64,000 bases of DNA from Arion vulgaris (Eukaryota > Mollusca > Gastropoda > Stylommatophora > Arionidae): assembly GCA_020796225.1 (NCBI GenBank), contig CM036755.1, positions 44,868,306-44,932,305 on the forward strand, given 5' to 3'. Of this stretch, positions 36,440 to 48,139 are shown in pieces. Both the position numbers and the translations under genes were made by a program. Every line of letters starts with the position of its first letter. Position 1 is the stretch's first letter. The notes beneath the pieces are model-generated. The model was not told the DNA's origin. It did no database searches and saw only the letters and a list, made by a program, of their open reading frames with translations.

Positions 36440-36810
36440 CTAAACTAAGAAATATCAACCGAGTTCATAAGAAATATGAACCGTGGTTATAAGAAGTATG
36501 AACCGAGATCATAAGAAATATGAACCAAGATCATAAGAAATATCAACGAGATCATAAGAAATATCAACGAGATCATAAGAAATATGAACCAAGATCATAA
36601 GAAATATCAACCGAGATCATAAGAAATATCAACCGAGATCATAAGAAATATCAACCGAGTTCATAAGAAATATCAACCGAGATCATAAGAAATATCAACC
36701 GAGTTCATAAGAAATATCAACCGAGTTCATAAGAAATATCAACCAAGATCTTAAGAAATATGAACCAAGATCATACGAAATATCAACCGAGATCATAAGA
36801 AATATATTTC
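36440..36810. repeat. 22-bp array, about 16 copies
   Basis: The unit ataagaaatatcaaccgaga plus tc repeats, with cgagttc and caagatc variants. Confidence 0.95.
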
Positions 36811-37339
36811 CAAGTCCAGTTTGCATCATGACTTCATAAAGCTGTGCTCAAAATAGAAAAGCAGACGTCTCATCAAAGAATGTTAGTTTCTCAATATAGA
36901 AGATTCACATTCACCCCTCATTGAGGTCAGGAAATTATCTTTTACCACTCCTCCTCTCCCCGTTCCTGGAAAATTATAACATAACCAACTGTGCATAGAT
37001 ACGTCACCGCACAAGCAGTGTTTGATTTTCAATTTAAATAAACCCATAGAAAACTTTATATACAACAAAAATGCATACAGTATTTATTTAATTTATCTTT
37101 TTCTTTTGAGTGTTCTACATGGCTAACTTTTACCAATTCAGAGACAATGTCGTCAACATGGCTGTGCAGAAAGTTACTAACTAATAACATTTTCATATCT
37201 GTTAGCTCAACTCAGCTGTAAAATGTTGACTGCTTTGTGCATTATTTTATAAGTTCCACTAAAATATGTAATATGCCATCTGTATAATGTTCTATAGTTA
37301 GACTTTGTCCCTTATCTAGCTTATGTCATGTTTTCAGCA

Positions 37340-37975
37340 TGACTGTCATGTTCTGTATTTAGACTGTCCTGTATTCAGACAAGATGGCTGAGTCCTGCAT
37401 ACACTTTATCCTGTATTTAGACTATGTTCTATATTTAGTCTGTTCTGTATTTAGACGAGGTTCTGTATTTAGTCTGTTCTGTATTTAGTCTGTTCTGTAT
37501 TTAATTTGTTCTGTATTTATTCTGTTCTGTATTTAGAGTATGTTCTGTATTTGGTCTGTTCTGTATTTAGTCTATTCTGTATTTAGATTGTTCTCTATTT
37601 AGTCTGTTCTGTATTTAGATGAGGTTCTGTATTTAGACTATGTTCTGTATTTAGTCTATTCTGTATTTAGATTGTTCTCTATTTAGTCTGTCCTGTATTT
37701 AGTCTGTTCTGTATTTAGTCTATTCTGTATTTAGTCTATTCTGTATTTAGTCTATTCTGTATTTAGTCTATGTCCTCTATTTAGTCTGTTTTCTATTTAG
37801 TCTGTTCTGTATTTAGTCTGCTCTGCATTTAAACTATGTTCTATATTTAGACCTGTTTCTATATTTAGTCCGTTTTGTATTTCGACTATATCCTGTATTC
37901 AGTCTGTCCTGTATTCAATCTGTCTTGTATTTCGACTATATCCTGCAATTCAGTCTGTCCTGTATGTAAGTTGTT
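37340..37975. repeat. 16-bp array, about 38 copies
   Basis: The unit agtctgttctgtattt repeats with many small changes and some longer units (gactatgttctg). Confidence 0.93.
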
Positions 37976-37984
37976 TCTTGCCTA

Positions 37985-38520
37985 AAACAAAAGATTCTAG
38001 TTTTTCAGAATCTCTTATCAGAATTTTAAATATAAAATTTGTAATCTTTAAATCTAATACTCTCAGCATCCATTTTTTTTTTAAGTTATTGAAAACACAA
38101 TCTGCGATTTCAAACGTTCATTGTTTCTCATTCTCTTAGACATTTATGGTAAACAATTTACATTCATGGTTTATGTTACTTTGATTATTTTTTTTAGTTA
38201 TACTTGAAGATGTCATTGATTACTTTGTTATTTTAATTTTGTTACAGTAAATAAAATTATGTTTATGTTTTTTTGGTTTGCATAAAGTGTGATGTCATTT
38301 TGTGGTGCCATTGTACAGTGTCATTTGACATGAGTTAATTTGTTGTGCATTTTTGGCAATCAAAAGTGATGAGAAAACTGAAAATATCATCAGTTTATAA
38401 ATATAACAGAAAGGTCAAGGTTAGGTCAGTCATCTGTTAGCATGGAGAATCTTCAGTTGAAGCTTGTGTGCAGTTTTTACAAGTTCCTGTTTGCTTAGGA
38501 CTCTGAAAATAGGAATTTTT
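37985..38520. other. AT-rich intergenic DNA, no feature seen
   Basis: No coding piece, SINE or array was recognised. Confidence 0.55.
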
Positions 38521-38529
38521 TAAAAACGA

Positions 38530-38960
38530 GTTTTGAATAGGGCTGTGAGTTCAGCTCTGAACAAGGTTTGTGAATCAGACTCTGAGCAGGAGTTGTGAGT
38601 TCAGCTCTGAACAGGGGACGTGAGTTCAGCTCTGGCTGTGAGTTTAACTCTGAAAAGGAACTGTGAATCATGCTCTGAACATAACCTGTGAGTTAAGCTG
38701 TGATCTTGAACTGTGAGTTGGGCTCTAAATGTGGGCTATGAGTTAGGCTCCAATCTTTGGCTGTAAGTTGAGCTCTGAACAAGGGCTGTGAGTAGGGCTC
38801 TGAAAAAGGGCTGTGAGTCCATAAATTGAGTAGGGGTCTGAAAATAAACCATCAGTCTAGACTATGAAAATTGTGTCTGGCTCTAAAATTGGCCTATGAG
38901 TTTGGCTTTGATATTGGACAGAGTCGGCTTCAGAACTTGTGGACTGTGTATCTGAAACAG
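38530..38960. repeat. about 26-bp degenerate array
   Basis: Phrases like gctgtgagttcagctctgaa repeat about 13 times. A 70-base stretch at about 38825-38895 (gagtaggggtctgaaaataa and on) recurs at 39590-39660, on the far side of the inverted pair at 39269-39535, so the array is duplicated or was split by an insertion. Confidence 0.85.
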
Positions 38961-39268
38961 ATGTTGCAGCACTGTTGCAGTGAAGGCTTCCATATCCGCA
39001 TGTTGTAGGAAGAATATCCATTGTAGAAGTGCTACTCTTCAATTTCTAAGATTACAAATATGGGATTATTGTTACTGGTCACTGAAGAGAGGTTAAAGAG
39101 AACATGAAATTCCCCCAACAGCTGACGTTTGTGTTATCAGTGTACCACAATGGTTAGTTCATGTCTATTCATTTGTCACTGTTGGGAAATAAACCACCCA
39201 AAAAAAGCCACTTATTAGTTTTGTGTTCTTTATTGTCAACTTTTAAGATTGTGATAGAAAGTATTATC

Positions 39269-39535
39269 GATATAAGGAAAGACTGCAGTAAAACTATGTA
39301 GTAATTTGAAATCTTCAGAACTCTTCACTCTCCAAACTGTGGATGTAAGTTGAGCTCTGAATAAGTGATGTGAGTGAGGTTCTCAGTGGCAAAACATGTA
39401 AAAACAAAAATACAACAACAATAACATTTTTGGTCGAAACGTTGTTATGTATTGTTTTTGTATTTTGTAAAACTACAGTACTTTTTACATGTTTCACCAT
39501 TGCTACATAGTTTTACTGCAGTCTTCCCCTATATC
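39269..39535. mobile_element. candidate small inverted-repeat element (32-bp ends)
   Basis: The left end 39269-39300 and the right end 39504-39535 are inverted copies with 30 of 32 positions equal, each containing gactgcagtaaaactatg. A second, inner inverted pair (aaaacatgtaaaa near 39392 and ttttacatgtttc near 39483) lies between them. No transposase is seen. Part of the inside resembles the flanking 26-bp array, so two solo copies cannot be excluded. Confidence 0.55.
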
Positions 39536-39779
39536 AGCAAGGTTCTCAACAAGGTCTGTGAGTTGGGCCCTGGACAGGGTCTGTAAGTGTGTAAATTGAG
39601 TAGGGGTCTGAAAATAAACCGTCAGTCAAGACTAGGAAAAGTGTGTCTGGCTCTAAAAATGGTCTGATAGAAAGTAACAACAAAGGACTGACTTTGAATG
39701 TTAAAATGATAGAAGAATGATAGAAGACAGAAGTTGTGATCATATCAAAAAAGCAGACTCCTACAAAATGCATCATCAC

Positions 39780-40380
39780 TTTAAATAAGACGGAGGAGCT
39801 AAGACAAGTACAGCAATTTAAATACCTCAGAGTCGGGGTAACATCAGATGCAGATCAGAAATAAAGAGCAGAATAGGGCAAGCCAAAGTAACGCTCCAGA
39901 AATTGAGAAGCATTATATGCAACAAGTCATTGTCAATTGAGATCAGAATGAGAGTTATACAGTGCTACATAGAACCAATACTGACATACGGAAGCGAGTC
40001 ATGGACAATAAACAAACAGATAGAAAACTCTCTGGAGGCCACAAAGATGTGGTTTTACAGAAGAATGATGAGAATCCCATGGACTGCTAAAATGACGAAT
40101 GTGAAGGTGTTGAATAAGGTCAAGACACAGACAAAGCTTATCATCAATATAAGAAAGAGGCGGTAATCATTTTCCGGGCATGTGATGAGAAAGGGAGGTT
40201 TAGAAGCCATTGCAACAACCGGTAAAATCGAGGGGAGACTAGACAGGGGAAGACAGAGAGAGAAAATTGTGGATATCCTGACTTCATGGCACGGAAGAGC
40301 GTCAATATCTGAGATATCAAACACCAGAGATGTGTGGAGATCCATGATCACCTACGCCAGCCGACACAGTATATGATGAT
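39780..40380 (+). mobile_element. non-LTR retrotransposon 3' part
   Basis: Frames code for MRVIQCYIEPILTYGSESWT, WFYRRMMRIPWTAKMTNVKV, then FSGHVMRKGGLEAIATTGKI and DILTSWHGRASISEIS. The order YGSExWT, RRMxRIPWT, GHVMRK is that of non-LTR reverse transcriptase C-termini. Several frameshifts. Confidence 0.75.
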
Positions 40381-40404
40381 GACTGTCAACTTAACTAAAT
40401 GTCT

Positions 40405-40570
40405 GATTGATAGGACCATCATCATTGCACTTTGCTGATTAACCATGTGTGATCCGATCTCTTTCTTACACAGGAAGATCTCAGTGGCAGTGCATAAACT
40501 CCATAGCACCAGCAAGGTACGCTGGTGTCATTTAAAAGATGTTTAAAATATTTTGTAGGAATAATTATTT
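40405..40570 (-). repeat. dispersed CAAT-tailed repeat, copy 3
   Basis: It starts gattgataggaccatcatca and has gatctctttcttacacagga and atgtttaaaatattttgtag, as at 2640 and 5485. Confidence 0.7.
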
Positions 40571-40689
40571 TTTTTCTAATGAATTTTAATCACACAGTTT
40601 GAATCACTTTAAAATTTGGCCAGAGTTCCTTGAGGTCACTTTGAATCAACAAATAATGATTCCATGTTGTGTAGGGGGATCTAACTCTT

Positions 40690-41095
40690 AATATTGCACA
40701 CACAATTCAAGTTGAAATCAGTTTTATTTGTGTGCCAGGGCATGCGGTGTAAGGGAAATGAACGCGCTGATAGGATTGAAGGTATGGCTGCTGTAAAATG
40801 CGAACGAGCAATGGACAAGGCTGGTATTCTAAATCTCCCAAGGAGAGAAAACGTGTACATAGTTGAAGTAGTAGTGGTGAATCTACAACACTAACCAGAC
40901 TGCAAGAATACCAAGTCAAATGTGGTGTAGATCAATAAAGTGTGTGGTATAAGAGCAATATACTGGTGGCCAAAGAAGAATAGTAAGCCAACAAAGAACC
41001 GGTGTAGTCGCCACACGCTGAGAGACATACTGAGGAGGAGATCGGAACACGTATAGACTAATTGATTCGACCTGCAGTGATGATGATCCGACGAC
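40690..41095 (+). mobile_element. RNase H retrotransposon fragment, decayed
   Basis: It codes for FICVPGHAV, then after a frameshift GNERADRIEGMAAV, and later LTRLQEYQVKCG; the tail reads aggagatcggaacacgtata. Stops and frameshifts throughout. Confidence 0.65.
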
Positions 41096-41112
41096 TAAAC
41101 TAAACACAATAC

Positions 41113-42445
41113 AAGTTACTAGATTTGGGCTTTACCCAAAAAGCCAAAAGCACAGGAGTGCACAGACTATAGGACAATTAGCCTGATGAGCCACATAACA
41201 AAAATACTACTCAAGATCATACATTAAAGAATTAAAAACAAGATAGACATAGAAGTAGGAGAAGAACAGTTTGGCTTTAGAAAGAACAGAGGAACAAGAG
41301 AGGCAATACTTTGTATAAGACTACTCGCTGACAAGTATATAGAAGTGCAAAAAGTATCTACTTGTGTTTCATCGATTATAGCAAAGCTTTTGACAGAGTC
41401 CAACATGAAAAGCTAATCATATGTCTACAAGAAATAGGCCTAGATGGGGATGATATCAGACTAATAAGTAACATATACTGGGAACAGACAGCAATAATAA
41501 AACATGAAAATAGCTACTCTCCATACATAGACATAAAGAGAGGAGTGAGACAAGGATGCATACTGTCACCAAGCCTATTTAACATCTACACAGAGAAAAT
41601 CTTCAAACAACTAGAAGGAATGCCAGGACTCAAGATCAATGGAAAAATAATAAATAACTTAAGATATGCAGATGACACAGTATTGGTAGCAGAAAATGAA
41701 CAAGATCTACAAGAATTAGTGGACCAATTGGACAGAACTAGCAAGGAATATGGATTAGACATTAACATACAGAAAACAAAAACTATGGTAATCAACAAGG
41801 AAATGGAAAAACCTAAAATGAATATAAAAATACATGGAGAATTACTACATCAAGTAAAAGCTTCTCATATCTCGGTCAGATGATAACAGATGATGGCAGA
41901 TGTATAACAGAAATTAAAAGAGAATAGGAATGGCCAAGGATAATTTCAATAGTATGAGAAAGTTACTGACATCCAAACAAATCACAAACAGGCTAAAAAT
42001 TAGAATGATCAAATGCTATATATATCCTATATTAATGTATGGCTCGGAAACATGGACAATGAACAAGCAGTTAGAAGACAGAATTGATGCATTTGAGATG
42101 TGGATATATAGAAGAATAGGCAGAGTTTCATGGACAGAAAAACAGACAAATAAACAAGTTTTAGGAAAACTAGGCATGAAGAAACAATTATTAAGAGAAA
42201 TAAAATTCAGACAAGTAAAGTATTTTGGGCACATAAAAGGCATGACACCATGATAAAACATTTACTAGAGGGGAAAGTTGAGGGAGAAGAGCAAGAGGAA
42301 GACCGAGAGATAAGTGGGAGGAAACTTTAAGAAATGGACAGGTTACAGTCTGGCAGTGTGCAACACCAAGGCGAAAGACAGAGGATGCTGGAGATTCATT
42401 GCAGCCAACCTTCGATGTGGAGACGGCACCTGATGATGATGAGAT
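41113..42445 (+). mobile_element. non-LTR retrotransposon, reverse transcriptase to 3' end
   Basis: Motifs in order: EQFGFRKNRGTREAI (about 41257), CFIDYSKAFDRVQHEKL (41365), RGVRQGCILSPSLFNIY (41540), the catalytic YADD at 41665-41676, then MYGSETWTMNKQLEDRIDAF and RRIGRVSWTEKQ. A stop and frameshift near 41880 separate the palm from the thumb region. The 3' end (GRRARGR-like, then the segment shared with 364-555) closes at a GAT-rich run. The 5' part with endonuclease is missing. The active-site residues are intact but the copy is dead. Clade not assigned. Confidence 0.88.
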
Positions 42446-42469
42446 TTGGCAAAATTTACTACAGCTACT

Positions 42470-42812
42470 ACTACTAAACTTTCTTGTCCTCAGTGGAGAA
42501 CAGGGCAACAACTATCATTCTCATGCTACTGCTACTACTACTAAACTTTCATGTCCTCAGTGGAGCACAGGGCAACAACTATCATTCTCACGCTACTGCT
42601 GCTACTACTACTGCTACTACTACTAAACTTTCATGTCCTCAGTGGAGCACAGGGCAACAACTATCATTCTCACGCTACTGCTACTACTGCTACTACTACT
42701 ACTGCTACTACTACTACTGCTGCTACTACTACTGCTACTACTACTACTGCTGCTACTACTACTGCTACTACTACTACTGCTGCTACTACTACTGCTACTA
42801 CTACTTTGCATT
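42470..42812. repeat. (CTA/CTG)n microsatellite with 75-bp repeat
   Basis: Three units of a 75-80-bp segment with gtcctcagtggagcacaggg and caacaactatcattctca are each followed by a growing (CTACTACTG)n run, longest at 42675-42803. The frames of poly-Ser, poly-Leu and poly-Thr across it are artefacts. Confidence 0.95.
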
Positions 42813-42914
42813 CTTGTTTCTCAATAAAACATAGAGCAACAACTTTTACTTTCAAACTATCAATATTAAATCTTTTTGTACCCAGTGGAACACAGGCCTT
42901 GCAACAGTTACTCT

Positions 42915-43192
42915 CCTACTGTTATCGGTTATATGAGGACTATCATCATATCACTCTGGACATATCCATAGGTGCTTCGATCTCCGCCTCAACAAATCCA
43001 GCAGCGGCCCAACACACCAGCTCAATCAATCTTTCTAGTATGTCGTTCTTTTCGGGCTGTACCAATATCGACACCCATCTCTCTCAATCTTGTCAGTGAC
43101 AGGGATTCACAACCCTGAAACTCCTCTGTTCGAAAAGATTCTCTTAGTACATTAAGAATGTCATATCAGTCCATCGCATTTCCCTCTGATAT
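42915..43192 (-). mobile_element. RNase H retrotransposon 3' end (family D), copy 2
   Basis: Closely similar to 14215-14512; the minus strand codes for LTRLREMGVDIGTARKERHT. Confidence 0.68.
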
Positions 43193-43366
43193 CTTAGCAT
43201 TGCCAGCCATTTTATCAGCTCATTCTTTACCCTTGGCTCCTGCGTGCGCAGGGACAAAATGAAGGTGAGTTCTCTTATTCCTGTTGATTTCTCTGATCTC
43301 CTACTATTACTGTTATTGAACATTTGTGTCAACAGTGGAACATGGAGCAACAACTTTCGCCAAAAG

Positions 43367-43620
43367 ACCGCGCCCGCATGGTGCCGGGTCCACAAGGGAA
43401 GCAAAAGAATAGCACCACTGCAACCTACAATGCATGTCGTTAGATGCGGCTGATGAATGCCCTAGTGATGCAACCCTAGTAAATAAAAAGCAGTGCAGAA
43501 ATCGGATGTAGGCGCATAACTGGCACAATGTACAATCGCTCTTATGTTGAGATCACATACAAATCACACAGAGTGGTTGACAAGTGGTCGATATGGGAGC
43601 GTTCGAAGCAGAAGAAGAAG
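43367..43620 (+). mobile_element. GAA-tailed SINE family, copy 4
   Basis: It starts cgcccgcatggtgccgggtc, has the core atgtcgttagatgcggctga and aaccctagtaaataaaaagc, and ends in gaagaagaag. Confidence 0.82.
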
Positions 43621-43621
43621 C

Positions 43622-43920
43622 CAAAAGACCGAAGAACATTTCCTCTGTATCCATCCTAAACTTCACAACAATCGATACTTTTGATGCAAGCGTGTTCGCT
43701 CGTTCATTGCCACGAACACCCGCATGCTCAGTACAGTAGATCTGCGTGAGTCTCTGGAGGTTGGATACCTCTATAGACGACATCCACTCATACAGAAGCC
43801 TACCATTATGGATCTTCCGATACATCAGCTGAGAGTCAGAAACAACAGAGTCCCCAGTAAACGGAGTCCCGGAGAACTAATAGATGGCAGCAGTAACAGC
43901 CTCAACCTCGTATGAAAACT
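43622..43920 (-). mobile_element. RNase H retrotransposon fragment (family A), antisense
   Basis: The minus strand codes for YRKIHNGRLLYEWMSSIEVS, LTQIYCTEHAGVRGNERANT and LASKVSIV, like 1440-1600. The last acidic residue of the ERAD motif has become Asn (RANTLAS). Confidence 0.78.
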
Positions 43921-45235
43921 AATTCCGAAATCTAATTAGAAGGAAATTCATTAATAACGTCCAACAGTTTCACGATGGCGTGTGTACTTGATGTAGGGGA
44001 ACTGTCGGACGCCTTCCATGTCACCAACGGCGTCAAACAAGGCTGTGTACTGGCCCCAACACTCTTCAGCATGATGTTTGCTGCCATGCTCATGGAATTG
44101 TTTTGCGAAGGCGATGAACATGGGGTCAAGATTAGATACAGGACATACGGTAATCTATTCAATCTTAGGAGGTTAAAGTCATCCACCAAGGTAAAAGAAT
44201 CAACCATCTCAAACCTGTTGTTTGTTGATAACTGCGCCCTCGGTACCAAATCTGAGTAAGAAATGCAGACCTACATGGACAAGTTTTCAACGGCCTGTGA
44301 TATGGTTGGCCTTACCATTAACACCAAGAAAACAGATATCATGTTCCAGCCCGCCCCTAGAGAACAGTACTATGATCCAGTCATCAACATTAAACACCAG
44401 CTTCTCCTGTCAGCGGACAACTTTGCCTATCTTGGCAGCATCATATCTAGATTGGCAAACATAGACTGAGGTCAACAATAGGATATCCAAAGCCAGTGCT
44501 GCGTTCTGAAGGCTGAGTGTTACTGTGTTGGAGCGGACGGGGATAAGCGTAGCCACAACGGAGAAAGTTTACCAGGCCATAGTGCTAACCACGCTGCTGT
44601 ACGCAAGCGAGATATGAACAGTGTAAAGCAGACACGCAATAAAACTAAACCACTTCCACACAAGCTGTCTACGGACACTACTAAAATTGAACTGACATGA
44701 CAAAATTTCAGCTATCGAAGTCCTCATAAGAGCAAAGATGCCAAGCGTCTACACATGTTACAGAAGGCCCAAAGTGAGGTCACGTTAATCGGATTCCTGA
44801 TAAACGAATTCCAAAACAGTTGATGTATGGTGAGCTTGAAGAGGGCAGACGTTCAGCTGGGTGACAGAAAAAACCTGATTTAAAGACACTTTAGTGTCTC
44901 TGAAATTCTTCGATATAGTCACCCCGTGCTGGAGAAATCAGTGACGGAAGATGGCCAAATGTGGTGCTGTAGCAACACAAGAGGAACCTGCATAGCTGAT
45001 AATCGTCGTGCTATTGCGGCATAGAGAACACGAACTGCTCGAAAAAAACAAAACACACAACAACCACATGTCTAACATTGATCATGTATGCCCCACCTGT
45101 GGTAAGATTGTGTTCTAGGATTGACTCTACATTCACCTCCACACACACACCAAAGAGTGCAGCAGCACGCGTCTGAGGTTGTTGTCATCATCGCTTGCGA
45201 TGGATGGCTATTATTATTATTATTAGTAAGTAACG
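43921..45235 (+). mobile_element. second non-LTR retrotransposon type: RT palm to C-terminal zinc finger
   Basis: Motifs: VTNGVKQGCVLAPTLFSMMF (44010), KIRYRTYGNLFNLRRL (44130), the place of the catalytic FxDD reads FVDN (about 44222-44233), then DMVGLTINTKKTDIMFQPAP and FAYLGSIISRL. Later pieces code for a thumb region, and near 45080 for HVCPTCGK, the first half of a C2H2 zinc finger that ends this element type, with H-L-H-T-H following a stop. Many frameshifts; the active site is lost. Part of the same type is at 48140-48355, reversed. Confidence 0.85.
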
Positions 45236-45309
45236 AGTATTTGTTGCAAAAGTAGCGATCATGTACATTTACAAAGAAGTAGCTAAACCGGGCATCTCTT
45301 TTTTTTTTT

Positions 45310-45805
45310 AAAGTCTAAATGCGAAGGATTGACTTTATTTTCCTGAGTTGTGTCATATGGCTCTGTTCCCGTCGGCAGAAATAGCATGCCATCTACAGAG
45401 TGTTGTACAAAGCTAAAACACCGTAGCTACAGCAACAATCCTAGGGATCTCATGATCTTCTTCTTCTTTCTTTGCGTTCGTTTTTACGACCAATTTTAAT
45501 CACTCTTTGTGATATGTTTGATCTTTTCCAAGAACGTGTATACGTTGCACATTGGTTTGGTAGGCCCCTAAACGCATAGACTTCTACACGTTTAAGACAT
45601 GCGCATGCGATTTCAACCAAACCTCCTTAGTCGACTCTTACGACATGCGTGGCAGGTAACAGTGGTTCTATTCTTGACACCCCAAATTTGGGTCCCGGTA
45701 ACCACTCGGGCGGGATCTCATGATAAAATTGCACATGTGACTTAGTTTAGATTTGAATACACAACAAACGACACGGAAACGTCTTATCCACGTCACTATA
45801 GATAA
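45310..45805 (-). mobile_element. tRNA-headed SINE, family T1, copy 4, split by an insertion
   Basis: The body (45310-45452) and head (45712-45805) are parted by a GAA-tailed SINE. The 12 bases ggatctcatgat (with one extra g on the left) occur at both edges, a target-site duplication. Confidence 0.75.
45453..45711 (-). mobile_element. GAA-tailed SINE family, copy 5, nested
   Basis: On the minus strand it starts gcccgagtggttaccgggac, has the core atgtcgtaagagtcgactaa, and ends in gaagaagaaga. It is inserted in a T1 SINE with duplicated ggatctcatga at the edges. Confidence 0.8.
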
Positions 45806-45829
45806 CCCATAATCTCTATCAAGTATTAT

Positions 45830-46330
45830 CACGATTCATGATGTGTTTCAGTTTCGGTTTCCCTTATTACGTCAGTCCCTTTAAAACGAAACCAATTATC
45901 TGTCTCGGGCCGATATCACCAACATAAAGATATTATTTATAATATATTAGTATCATTACATATACTATTTTATTTTTAGTTTGCCACGGTATTTCCAAAC
46001 TGACTAATACAGTATTTCCAAGAAATGGACGAGTTTACTATTTTTGGTTAAAATAATTATTACAGTAACTGCTGTTATCTAGAAAACTCGGGTTTTTTTT
46101 TCAATATAATAATATTAAACAATATCTGTAATATATTTTTCTTGATCTGGAGTAAATATTACGCAGACATGAAAAAAGAAAACCGCAAATACATATATTT
46201 TATAAAAATAACACTACCCTTTTCAAAATAGACTTGTCTACTTGCTTGTCCGCACGACGTTAAATGACAACATTGGTTTAGGTATATAACGTATAGCCTA
46301 CCTTGAGGCTTGAACGGTTCAAGAATGGGC
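45830..46330. other. AT-rich intergenic DNA, no feature seen
   Basis: About 500 bases without any recognised feature. Confidence 0.6.
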
Positions 46331-46409
46331 GTTGTTACAGAACACGTAAGTAGAATAGTTTGTAATACTGGTTAATTATAATCAAGAATTATTTTCTCTA
46401 GTTCAATAA

Positions 46410-46640
46410 TTTGAGAAGCTGCACTGTTCAGAACCTGCTGTGCTATGTTCCTATTCTTGCAGTATGAGTATATAAAATTCCTACAAAATATTTTCACCAT
46501 CTTCAAAATTACATTGGGGACCCTCGCCTGTGCTTCAGAGTTCGCGCACTGTCGCTGAGATCTTCCTGTGTGAGAAAGAGATCGGAGCACACATGGCTAC
46601 TCAACGAAGTGCAATGATGACGGTCCAATCAATCCATTAA
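46410..46640 (+). repeat. dispersed CAAT-tailed repeat, copy 4
   Basis: It has tacaaaatattttcaccatc and agagatcggagcacacatgg, and ends aatcaatccatt. Confidence 0.7.
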
Positions 46641-46811
46641 TTATAATCAAGTTTTTATCATAGAGATGAAGATACATATAAGTAATCAAATATAAAGAAA
46701 ATCTATATCCTTTATTAATTGTTACAGCAATTTGGTTATATTTTAGCTTTTGTCATTTTTAAAAAACATATCTAATTCAGTGGGACTTCAATGATATATA
46801 AGTTGAACAGA

Positions 46812-47092
46812 ATACCTGTTACGCCCGAGTGGCTACCTGGGCCCAAATTGGGACGTAAAGATAGAACCTTTGTTACCTGCCACACATGTCGAAAGAGGCG
46901 ACCAGGGAGGTTGGCGTGGGGATAGCTACCCCACCCCGTAAAAAAACCACTAGATAGCTACAGAAACCACAACCAGGAAAATTCATAGCTCGCCACCCGA
47001 GGAAGAAGGAAAAGATGGCCTTGGATAGGCAGGCATAGAAGGCCTTCGTTGCGGACCTATGCCTCCCTAGGGGCGAAGGGTGAAGAAGAAAA
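46812..47092 (+). mobile_element. GAA-tailed SINE relative with a different 3' half
   Basis: It starts acgcccgagtggctacctgg, has the core catgtcgaaagaggcgacca, then a new segment (gatagctaccccaccccgta, ggccttcgttgcggacctat) and ends in gaagaagaaaaa. The front is that of the family, the rear is not. Confidence 0.7.
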
Positions 47093-47139
47093 ATACCTGT
47101 TGCTTGGTAAGCCATTGACTTATGTTATGTGTGTGTCTC

Positions 47140-47578
47140 TATGCCAAAGATATCCGGTTCACTCCCTTGTGGAGCCATCAGGATATTTTTAAAGAGATCC
47201 CTGATAGTATAGGTGTCACCGAGTTCCAAGTTCTATCGGAGATGGACCAGGGATTTAGAGAAACAAAGAAATGCACAAAAACGTAGGCCCCATGTTCAAT
47301 TTAAGCATGTAAAAAAAGAACCCTTGGCAGTTCAAACTTGAGAAGAGCAGACTGGAAAGCCGTTGCCCAGGCGCTAAATTCATTAGAAAAGATTAGAAAT
47401 AAAATTCCTACAAAATATCTTCACCATCTTCAAAATTACACCAGGGACCCCCGTTGGTGCTACGAGTTCATGCACTGCAGCTGAGATCTTCCTGTGTAAG
47501 AAAGTAATTGGAGCACACATGGCTACTCACCAAAGTGCAATGATGATGGTCCTATCAATCAATCAATCAATATGTGTG
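47140..47578 (+). repeat. dispersed CAAT-tailed repeat, copy 5, longest
   Basis: It runs from tgccaaagatatccggttca to a (CAAT)n end at 47558-47572. The middle has agactggaaagccgttgccc, matching the reverse of 5720-5760. One frame holds ADWKAVAQALNSLEKIRNKI and more, so it may be the 3' end of an autonomous element; not identified. Confidence 0.7.
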
Positions 47579-47603
47579 TGTATTGTACTGTAGTTGTACG
47601 GTG

Positions 47604-47905
47604 GTTATTGATTACTAAACCGACGTCATTGTACCTCGGGCAGACCCATAGAAGCTCAAGTCTCCCCTAACAGATGTCAAAGGGTATGCATACTGATGGT
47701 TCCTGTGGCTCACTGGTTAAACACACTCCTCACTCTGTCCCTCAGGCATGCAGTTTTACTTGTACAACTCCTTATATTGCTGGATCGATCCAACGTCCAA
47801 TTTAGTGTCTTCATCCAATAAGTAGTTGTGAAGAGACTGAAGAACATCCACCTTATCTATCTTCAACTCTCAGACAATCAATGCTGTTGATGCAAGCCTG
47901 TTGAT
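47604..47905 (-). mobile_element. RNase H retrotransposon 3' end (family A), antisense
   Basis: It is similar to 22738-23040, from the ttattgattactaaaccgac tail to the tcaatgctgttgatgcaagc segment. Confidence 0.75.
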
Positions 47906-47909
47906 TGAT

Positions 47910-48005
47910 GAGAAGGCACATCGAACTTGTACGGTTAGTCACCGGATGCTGTTGGAGACATTGCGAGGAAGATCGGAGAACCCAGAGTGCAACCTATTCA
48001 TGCAG
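47910..48005 (+). mobile_element. short RNase H retrotransposon 3' piece (family B)
   Basis: It codes for RTCTVSHRMLLETLRGRSEN, matching RTGTVSRWALMEILRRRSEH at about 18780. Confidence 0.6.
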
Positions 48006-48139
48006 CTCGCTTTCTCTGCACCTCAACGGCACGATGATTCTCAACTATGCAAGTTCCTCTTGTGTTATTACAGCGCCACATTTGGCAATCGTGTGCAAGG
48101 GATTCCTAGCACCTGGTGTCTATATCGAAGCATTTTAGA

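Noticed and set aside
42484..43099. Poly-Leu, poly-Ser and poly-Thr frames
   Set aside because: They come from the (CTA/CTG)n microsatellite.
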